In this document: piece by piece, positions 55,886 through 64,000 of the stretch | How positions within the stretch are numbered: position 1 is the first letter of the stretch | Layout: each line of letters starts with the position of its first letter | Assembly (NCBI GenBank): GCA_949317995.1 | Contig: OX439051.1 | Span: forward strand, 37,885,250 to 37,949,249 | Source: Acholoe squamosa | Taxonomy: Eukaryota > Annelida > Polychaeta > Phyllodocida > Polynoidae | Reading direction: 5' to 3' | DNA length: 64,000 nt | Made by a program: the position numbers and the translations under genes | The notes under the pieces: generated by a model | What the model was told of the DNA's origin: nothing | The model's input: only the letters and a program-made list of their open reading frames with translations | The model's database searches: none

Positions 55886-57740
55886 AATGACATTGTATTG
55901 ACTAGAACTTGTACATATCAAACACACCAAAATGACATTAATTAATGTAAAAAACAGTGATAGGCACACTCAATTGTACACCTAATCAGTACCGTAAAGC
56001 TTAAGAGTGAATGGTAAGAAATCAGTTGATCAACATGCACCTTGTGGCACTGGTTCTCTCTATTGTGTTTCTAGCACTGAATACAACACCGCTATTGTGC
56101 CTGAGTTGTAATGCCAAAAGAATACAAAATAGGCTATAAGAGCATTCACACTCTCCCAGTATGCACTTCACCAACAAATTATATTTCAGTAGACTTCCTG
56201 TGTACCAGGGTGATAGAAAATGGAAATGACACCTCTTCTAGCATAGAATGCCAGTGGTTTTGTGCCTCATGGTTTTGTGTCTCCTGCATAGCAAATGGTT
56301 TTTGCTCTACCAAGAAAGGATCATATCACAGCTATGTGGTAGAGCAACAGAGAATGTTACAATGAGAAAAAAAGGTAAGACCTAGCATCCATTGATTTCT
56401 ATGGCAGTTCATACTACCTCCTGAAGGTTGTGAGACTATTTAGAAACTGAACAACTACATTATCAACAGATATTCAGAAATTGTTCTTCATTTGATGTAC
56501 AATGTCACAAACTAGTGAAAAAGGATGACATCCTCTTTGTCAAAAAGAAATTCAATATAATTACAAACAATATACTACTGGTTATATCAGTCTCACCTAC
56601 AATGATCAGAACCAATGCAAGGGCATAGGCAAAGGTCTTCTGTGAAAGGACACACTTGCCAAAAGTGAAAGGCCAGAATAAAAGAGATGAATGGCTGCAG
56701 GCTCTACAATAGGAGGCAGCTGATGCTTTTTTGTGGGCCATGCATGACCAGAACAGTGTAAGGTCCTAACGTTATTTATGCAGGGAGTACTGGCTCTGAC
56801 AGCTCTTAGGGCAACATCAATATAATTATAATCTTTATCTGTAGTAAAAGCTAAAAAGGATGTGAGGAGAGTGTATCAGTGTGTCCTGAAGCCCTTTATA
56901 GAGGGAAGTAAAAATCAAGCATTTTCCACTATAATAGTTATTTTTTCTTTCAATTTACCTGAGCCATCATGTTCAAAAGCATCTTATCATGCAGATTAGG
57001 ATATATGAAATAGGTTTAGTACCTCAAAACTTTTATGGTAATACATATACATATTATACTTATCAATTACTGAATTGTAATCAATAGTTTACAAAGTTGC
57101 ACAGTGAGGGGATCAAGTGTCAAGATAAAATGCAGAAAGGGTGAACAAGGTTTCTCAACTCCTCAAAAATCAAAACGATAAACATAATAAACAGCCCATA
57201 CATATAAGTGTATGTAATGCTGTTAGCACTGCCTTACCCCAGTGTGACTATAAAGATCAAATACAGTAGTTAAGTGCTGTGATAATTCCAGGATAATAGC
57301 CTATAGGTCACAGTTGACCATCAATCCCACCAGGCAATTCACCTATCAGTTATGGCTGACTTCCTGTGCAATGTTGACTAGTCTGAAAGAGACAGGACCT
57401 TTCCCATCCATAATGTAGCGGTTATAGGACAGGAGGGCAATTATTAAAATGGTATGGCTAGACACAGCCACTATGACTCAGAACTCCTCCAGTCATAATC
57501 CTACCATATGGGCTCCACTATAGACAAGGAGGCTGGGGAAAAGGTGAGCTCTTTTGACGCATGAATAGAGGCACTGCAACTGTTCTGTGCAATTAGGCTA
57601 TTAGTAGTTAATAGTAGATTGTACCTCTGGTAAAATAGCTCATTTAATAGCATGTTGAGAAATGCACTCAAGATGTAAAATATGCCCCCTCTTGCGTTGA
57701 GTGAGTTGGTCTTCGTCCTTGAAAAACAACTTTATACTGC

Positions 57741-58065
57741 TGCAGCATGGACCAAGAGGTAAACACCCATCACCAAAAAAAACACAAAAAAACACCATAC
57801 CTCATTTGAAAGCCTTAACTTGCAGATTTCAGATATTGTAGGTGTAATAAATTCAAGAAACCGTATTTTTGGTGAATTAGATCCAAAGAAAAGAGTTTTT
57901 AATCATTTTTAATTCAAATTAAATCATTGCATTTTCAGAAAAATTGTTTTACCACAAAATAATGCCTCTATCTGTGTATCCTACAAGTGATTAAAAGTAG
58001 AAAAGGCATCATAATCATTAATGTGACATTTCAGACTATCTAGGTCAGTAGGTCAAAGGTCAAAG
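57741..58065 (+). repeat. Dispersed repeat, inverse partner at 63570-63870
   Basis: Phrases ATTTGAAAGC, GTAGGTGTAATAAATTCAAG, AAACCGTATTTTT and TAGGTCAGTAGGTCAAAGGTC recur in the same order on the - strand at 63870-63570. Similarity is moderate. The pair is about 5.5 kb apart and inverted. Confidence 0.55.
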
Positions 58066-59230
58066 ATGCAAATATCAGTCGGGCTACCGAAAAAATCAGT
58101 CGCACAAACAAGCGCATTTCGACCTCCCTGGGGTGCCCAGCTTGGCTGCACGGCCCCCATTATCGCCCCGGCCGATCGTTAGGGACGTATTCTTCACTAT
58201 TTACACACTTTCGGTACACAAAAAGCACATCAAAACATTTGATCGGCATTTAAAAACAAGATTCCATCAATTTTAGATGAATATTACTCACGGTTTTGGC
58301 AAATTCTGTACGGCACTCGGCGATGAAACACCTAAAAATGCTGGCCTCAGCAAGCTGGAACCAACAGTAAACAACTTGGGCAAAGACCCGGATGTAGCTG
58401 GTTCCGGTTGGAAAGGAACCAGTGAGTTTCTTTTCCCGCCGAGAAACTTGGGATTTTGATCAGTCGGGCAAACGACCGCGAAGAGGAGTCAAATCAGTCT
58501 GGTTTGGGGGAACCGAGGCACGTAGAGACTCGATTTTTTTTTTAAATTGATACCTCATCAATAGATACACACTGTATGATAGGTGAAATAGTCCTAAATT
58601 GATAAATATGGGCTGTACAAGCACAAGTTTAATTTAGAGGGGGGTTGGGGAGGTTGACTTGAAAAATACTTGAATGTGTATTGCGCGCAAATGATACGCA
58701 ATACACAAATTTTTTTCCCCAAAAAAACAACCTATATAGACCCTCTTTGTGTGTAAATACAGAAATGCCGAGGAAAGTTTTTTAATATGCCTTATAGAGG
58801 TATCAGATTTTGATCAGTCGGGCAAACAACGCTATGGTGAAAAAAATTTGAAACACATCTGCTCCAAACCACATTGAAATGATAGATATGACCCCCTACT
58901 ATGGAATAAATAATATTATGATGATCTGTTACTGCTTGACTAGTTGATATATGGCCTAGAATGAGGTGGAAATTGAAAAAAAAGGTCATTTTGGACCATT
59001 TTTCAACTTTGGGCCACCACATCTCAAAAAATAATGGACCGACATACACAAATTTGAGTTTTTTTTTGAAGCCCCAAGTGTTTTCTCTCAAATGAGACCA
59101 GAAAAAAGAAATATGGTTAAGTACTTTTTATTCTACAGCCTCCTGTATCCAAAAAGACCCCAAAATTCCAAAAGTGACATCGTTCAATGGATCCAGTCAT
59201 ATACTGTATTCGACCTATTGAGCGCCGAGG
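58066..59230. repeat. Region with repeated TCAGTCGGGCAAAC motif and a GC-rich patch
   Basis: CAGTCGGGC(T/A)A words at 58077, 58464 and 58815, all in one direction, link this stretch to the elements at 41091-42444. GGATCCAGTCATAT near 59200 also occurs near 42620. 58130-58460 is GC-rich relative to its surroundings and on the - strand ends at a GTGAGTAA (58291-58284) that would suit a splice donor, but no protein is recognised. Confidence 0.45.
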
Positions 59231-59946
59231 GTACTAAAAAGATTAGTTTCACGTTTAACTGGTGTTGATGGTAGGACACAGCTTGCATAAACAGTGAGTC
59301 TGGGGCACAGCCCCTGGTGTCCCTAAGTATCTGTAGGGGCTTCTCACACCTCGCCAGTAGAATGTCAGGTGAGTGTTCTCCGGGGAGTGTTCCTGTGACA
59401 GGGAAAGGGATAGATACTAACGCTTGCCCATGAGCTAATGGTCTGTGATTCTTGGTCTAGGCCCACAGTTTCTCAAGAATTGATCCTCCTCTGGGCATGG
59501 GTGGCTCACAAGAAGTGGCTAAATACAGTTATGCAATATTTATATCATGTCATTAAAGTCACATAACCTTATATATCGTTGGAAAGGGAAAATAACCAGG
59601 AATGCAGGCAATTAAGATAATTCTTCATGCAATTCAAGCACAAAGCTCAAGATAGGCCTTTTATATAGCCTGAAATGGTTGTTCCGGGCCCACATATTTA
59701 GGAGAGGGCCTGTAGATTTCTGAAGCTACGGGCCTGGGTGGCCAAAAAAGTTAGAGTCTACCCCTGCAGGAGCATCTCAACCTTAGCTTGGATGTGGCTG
59801 AGTTATAACACATAATTATTTAACAAGTCCTGTACAAGAATTAGTGATGCAGATGATCTGTGATGTTTAAAAGTATTGCTCTATTCAAATCCTCACAAGC
59901 GTAATATTTTTTATTCATTTGTATTCAGAAGTGTCTTTGCAGATCT
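59231..59946. other. Intergenic, nothing recognised
   Basis: A GC-richer block near 59300-59400 (GGGGCACAGCCCC) and otherwise plain sequence. No gene seen. Confidence 0.4.
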
Positions 59947-60951
59947 GGAGGTCGTTACACAATCCACGAGAATGCAGTCTTTCTCGTAGAGCTGCGGTTC
60001 AACCGTTACACAAAAGAAATCTCGTTCTGTTTTGCCGGGTGTGACCTCAGAACGAGGAAAAAAGCGTTACACAAATAAAGTCTCGTTTTGTGTCCTCTTT
60101 GAGTCTGTCACGAGATAAAAAAAGGCAGTTACTCCAGAGGTACTGCCTTTTCCATCTTTAGCATTGGTTCCTATGGGGACCTTTGTTGTAGCTATTTCTG
60201 ACATCCTATGTTAATTCTAAGGCCTACCTTGAATATTTCTGACCTCATTTTGTTCTGGTTATTTACTATTCATTCCACGATCTGTTCTGAACTCTCCTAT
60301 TAATTTCACGATCTGCTCTGGTCATTTCTGATCTCTCCTATTAATTTCACGACCTGTTCTGGTCATTTCTGATCTCTCCTATTAATTTGATGACCTGTTC
60401 TGGTCATTTCTGATCTCTCCTATTAATTTCCTGACTTTCCTGACTTCATCTGATTATTCAAGCTATTTCAAACCTATTACATCCGTGTGATACTATTAGG
60501 TTAATGTAGTTGCACAAAGAGGTCTCTGTAGGTTCAAATAACAATATATGGAGCCATCTAGCGGAAATCGTGGGAACTACCGTTTCGTGATTTCAGTGTT
60601 GATTTTCAGAGAAAATCTACAATCTGTCACTGTTTTCTCATTGTAATTAGGTAGATAAGATGTTAAAGCATCCATGTGAAACTTTACAGCATGTAAATCG
60701 GACTAGAAATAAGGATTTTCAACAGGAATCATCAGAGATATCATGGAACCGAAAATGGGCAAAAATCTCTTTGTTGCCTAAGTAGGTCAAGTTACACTGG
60801 TTCCCAGTGCAACAACAAGAAAGCAACAACGATTCTCGTTGTGAAAAGGCAGAACCTATTGTGTAACAGGTACAAAATAATCACTTAGTGAAAATCGTTG
60901 ATTTAAGAGGATTTTCAACAACGAGAGTTCAATCTTTGTGTAACGACCTCC
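59947..60951. mobile_element. 1-kb TIR element with GTTACACAA motifs
   Basis: The ends GGAGGTCGTTACACAA and TTGTGTAACGACCTCC are exact inverses. The subterminal word GTTACACAA with a following CTCGTT(C/T)TG occurs again at about 60004 and 60065 and, inverted, near 60859. A hairpin AAAGGCAGT/ACTGCCTTT lies at about 60121-60151, and a 41-bp tandem repeat fills the middle. No transposase frame. Confidence 0.75.
60250..60432 (+). repeat. 41-bp tandem repeat, about 3.5-4 copies
   Basis: Unit words CTGGTCATTTCTGATCTC and TCCTATTAATTTCACGACC repeat with a period close to 41 bases and a few substitutions, inside the 1-kb TIR element. Confidence 0.85.
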
Positions 60952-61438
60952 TGTACCAGAATGTTTACATATTGTTGGAAAAGGATGACATCTATTGAAA
61001 GTATGGACACTCTAGATAATAGAGAGTGTTATTCATAAAGATCTAGTTATTTTTGAATGTATGAGGGTAAAGGTAAGAATGCAAGGCTACAAATTCAAAA
61101 CTTTTAATAATCTCCATATTTTGCCATGATGTGTAATAAGATAAGTTCTTGATGCAAGGATTTCATTTTTGCTACACGTATTGTAATTTTTTGGACATGA
61201 AATGTGATGTAAATAGGATGATATTTAAAAGCTTCAATGACTATCTGTTTAAAAACGTTACATATGTGAGGGTAAAAAATTATGGTTTTACGTCAAGGGC
61301 TATAAAAACTGACACATTAGGAGTTGATGACTCAACCTTTCTAATAAGCCAAGATATAGGGCTTTCAATAAGATAAAGTGTTGTCAAGTAATATTGAGTT
61401 TGGTTTTCAGCCTGGTAAACATCCTTCACTGAATCACC

Positions 61439-61440
<2 letters not shown>
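60952..61440. other. Intergenic with a module shared with 42470-42570
   Basis: 61300-61420 (AAAACTGACACATTAGGAGT, GGGCTTTCAATAAGATAAAG) parallels 42470-42570 (AAAACTGACCCCCTGGGAGT, GGGCTATCAATAAAATAAAG). Both contain AATAAAATAAAG-like text that could be a polyadenylation signal of an old retrocopy. No gene seen. Confidence 0.4.

Positions 61441-61473
<33 letters not shown>
61441..61473. repeat. (AT)n microsatellite
   Basis: Uninterrupted AT run of 33 bases. Confidence 0.9.
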
Positions 61474-61475
<2 letters not shown>

Positions 61476-63569
61476 CATGGCTGGGGGGAGTGGCATCACC
61501 TGTTTGCTTGGGCATGATGTTATTTCATTTATTTGTTTGAGGTAGATATGATGAGACAAACCTCAACATAGCCTTAGGGATGTAAGTCTCCTGACTGGTA
61601 CATACCGCATGCAGAAGCATAGGAAGCAAATGTTCATTGATGTGGGGGGCAGGCTGGAGGTCCACCTTTCAAGACCACCTTATATTGTTAGCAAAAGACT
61701 TAGTGTGATAATGCCTATTCTAGGGTGCAGCAGTGACATCATAGCAACCAGCGTGGCCCTTAACAGCCTTATCTCCCTACTGTTAAGAATCCTCATGAAA
61801 GGTCATTTTAGATAGTAAATGTACTAGAAAAAGGTGGTAAAACCCTTATCAGAAAGGATGTAAACATCACAGTGTTATCGATAATGATATATAGTGCAAT
61901 AAAAAGAATATAAACATATTATCTCACATTATAGATTATTTTATCACCAACAAAAACTAGACACAAAATTACAAGTCACCATGCCATGTCTAACAGGACT
62001 ATTATTCTATTGAAAACTACAATAGGCCTACTATGGTTTTATTTGACCCCTTGCTAGGTCCCTAGCAATCAGGGTTCTGGTCCGAGAATACATACCTATA
62101 ATATATGTAGAATTTATATAGAAAGAGATTTCTTGGTGGATTTTACATCTGATTTGAGGCGCAGGCCCCAATTTTCCCTATCACATTACCATATTAATCT
62201 AATTTGGGATTAAGATTTTAGTTCCATATCCAAATTTTTATGAATTCTTGGCAAATTTAGGGAGGGGCAGATGTACTCAGGCCCAACCTCCTTTATGGTG
62301 TGGGTGCCCCAGCCCCCCTCCTTCCTTATGCCCCTGGCATGGATTAAGGGGGACTTTTATTCCATGGAATTATTAACATGATGGTATTTTCCAATGTCAT
62401 TTGATTATTAACTAAGAAACTGGGTTAAAATTCCAAAGTGTTGAGCCTTCTTCTCCACTGAGTGCACTACCCCTTACTAATAATAATGTTACAAGATAAC
62501 AAGGGGTGTCAGGAGGTCTAATAATGGTCAGTATCCAACCCACAGGTGTCAGCCTGGAAGTGTAGGGTTATGTTCATTTGGGGGACTTGATATGTATCTG
62601 AACCTATTTAGTGGTTCACATAAGTTTACTGTACTAAGAAGATTCAATCTATTTCTACCTAAATGTGTTTATTATATCATAAGCTTTAATAGCAAATATA
62701 ACTAGATGGGTGTTGATGGTTGTCAGAGGGGTCAGTCAGACTTGCGTATTATAACAGTAGGCCATCGGAACTGTCTAGTACTAGTAGATCTGACAGCCAG
62801 TCAGCATTTCCCTACATTCAAGTCTACCTACAGGTACCTGATGTACCAGTATAATTATACCCATTTTCTCTTAATGCCTTCCTCCCATATTTCACAGTGG
62901 CAACCTTAAACACTTTTCTCAGTATAGAGGACAACGATAGCAGCTATAATCCATTTGTTTCCCTAGATTGCAAGATTCAATTTTCTTGCTTACATCTCTC
63001 CTTGTACATGGTGGCCATCTTCAGCCATGTTAGGTACATTTCTGGGTCATGACCTACGTCATGCTGTAGCTGGTTCCCTAAAGTACTAGCCTTGACCATA
63101 TGTGAAAGAAAGAGATCAAGATGCTTGTCACCGCCTAGACCTGTCTGTGGTCAAGGATTACTATTAAGTGGAATAGAAGGAATATGGAAAGTATAAGGGA
63201 TCAAAGTCGAAGAGATTTTGATTTTTTAGTGAGTTTCATGTTGTCTATGAAAAAAAGCATGGGGTGCTGTCAGCCTTTTGGATGGTAGATAGAAGGCTAA
63301 TGGGTCTGGCCTATATAACAGTGACATAATCTGTATCAATCAAGTCAACAAAATATATTCACTTCTTCAATAACAATAATGCCTCGGTATTATGGGTTTT
63401 GAAGGCATCCTATGTTTCTGAGTTTTGAGTGACATTCATTACATACTTTATGTTTTAAATGTGGCTTTATTCTTTGATATTGGTTTCCATTGTTCCATAA
63501 ATAAGAATTACAAGTACAATTTGCACCTCTAATAGAAGTTAATGTAGCCCTGTCATTAGGTCCAAAGTA
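61474..63569. other. Intergenic, nothing recognised
   Basis: AT-rich with short open frames of no recognised family. A C-rich patch lies near 62290-62340. Confidence 0.45.
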
Positions 63570-63870
63570 TGCATGGTTTAACAGAAGATCTGACCGTTGA
63601 CCTACTGACCTAATTCATCTCAGAATATGATCCCCATGTTAAAAACATGTTTCTACACTGGTTCATTCATAGACAGTTGCATTATTCAATGAAAATGGTC
63701 TGAGTACCAGGATTTCTTCAAACTCATATTCTGAAAAATACGGTTTTTGGATTTTTTACACCTGGCATGTTCATAATCCTGAGATTCTAAGCTTTCATCT
63801 GGTATATAGCATGTTTTGTTTTTCTTTGCTGATGAGTTCAACCTGAAAAACAGCTCCTAGCTCAGCCATC
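63570..63870 (-). repeat. Dispersed repeat, inverse partner of 57741-58065
   Basis: On the - strand it reads GATGAAAGC, CAGGTGTAAAAAATCC, AAACCGTATTTTT and TTAGGTCAGTAGGTCAACGG in the order seen at 57790-58060. Confidence 0.55.
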
Positions 63871-63917
63871 CCGATGCCAAACCAATGCAATTTTAACCTT
63901 TTAGACAAGCACCCTAA

Positions 63918-64000
63918 AAGACAGAACTTATGGAAGAAGAGTGTCAAAAATTAATAGAACAAGATATATTAGAGGAAACAAATACTGGTCCTTGGGCATC
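63918..64000 (+). CDS. Start of a Ty3/gypsy-like reverse transcriptase, cut by the window edge
   Basis: An open frame from 63918 (ATG at 63930) reads EEECQKLIEQDILEETNTGPWAS. This fits the start of the Ty3/gypsy RT domain, where a helix with an acidic kLl..giI core precedes a P-W-A-S-P motif. Upstream in another frame HPKRQN could be the preceding part, so a frameshift is possible. Only about 27 residues are visible, so family and integrity are uncertain. Confidence 0.5.

Larger units (their letters stand above)
54624..57740. repeat. Paralogous segment, copy C
   Basis: 54624-54825 and 55950-56090 match copy A 9888-10210. 56371-56560 matches copy B 34127-34330. 56578-57740 matches both. An insertion at about 54830-55945 separates the first two blocks. 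Copy C is the cleanest reference for empty sites: near 56773 (copy 1 of the minisatellite-arm element), 57052 (243-bp MITE), 57103 (copy 2) and 57480 (TAAACAC array). Confidence 0.72.

Overview
This is metazoan nuclear DNA, most likely from an invertebrate. I see no ribosome-binding-site/operon structure and no dense coding. Instead there are long AT-rich non-coding stretches, TA microsatellites, tRNA-derived SINE-like pieces and animal-type mobile elements (tyrosine-recombinase retrotransposon, Penelope-like element, a Ty3/gypsy-like edge fragment, many short terminal-inverted-repeat elements). I cannot name the species. I recognise no host protein-coding gene; every protein I can identify belongs to a mobile element.

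The centrepiece is a near-complete Ngaro/PAT-type tyrosine-recombinase (YR) retrotransposon at 22269-26988 on the + strand. It has the split direct repeats A1 ... B1-A2-B2, with A1 and A2 (206 bp) differing at one base and B1 and B2 (140 bp) identical. It encodes a Gag-like protein with CCCH and CCHC zinc motifs, a reverse transcriptase, an RNase H and a tyrosine recombinase. Gag and RT share one frame interrupted by a single TAG; RT and RNase H are offset by one base. The A repeat carries a CRE, a TATA box and an initiator; AATAAA abuts B2. A second, broken YR retroelement lies on the - strand at 30606-32950.

Layout: 0-1.4 kb, copies of a TIR element with AAGATCGC palindromes. 3.3-4.3 kb, fragments of two other TIR families and a tRNA-like sequence. 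6.25-6.4 kb, a GC-rich foldback. 7.56-8.88 kb, a degraded Penelope-like element with RT and GIY-YIG parts on the - strand. 9.9-29.9 kb is copy A of a large paralogous segment whose other copies are B (34.1-47.0 kb) and C (54.6-57.7 kb). Comparing A, B and C gives empty sites for many insertions: two TIR elements with minisatellite-like arms (10416-13359, 13787-15507), a 1186-bp TA-flanked element nested in the first, a 243-bp TA-flanked MITE, and a 300-bp array of GTGTTTA/TAAACAC. 17.6-20.0 kb holds a tandem pair of the AAGATCGC element and a piggyBac-like MITE with CTAA duplications.

40.7-43.8 kb is a mosaic of a dispersed GGCGAAAAGCTGACA motif, a 380-bp tandem repeat and two MITEs. 47.8-50.0 kb contains many GTTGCTTAGCAACC/GTTGCCATGG-type palindromes. 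55.35-55.65 kb is a 297-bp near-perfect palindrome. 59.9-61.0 kb is a 1-kb TIR element. The right edge opens into a Ty3/gypsy-like RT start.

The retrotransposon parts make sense together as one replication unit; the rest is best read as a nested-insertion record. All repeat assignments were made by eye; alignments and database searches would sharpen boundaries.
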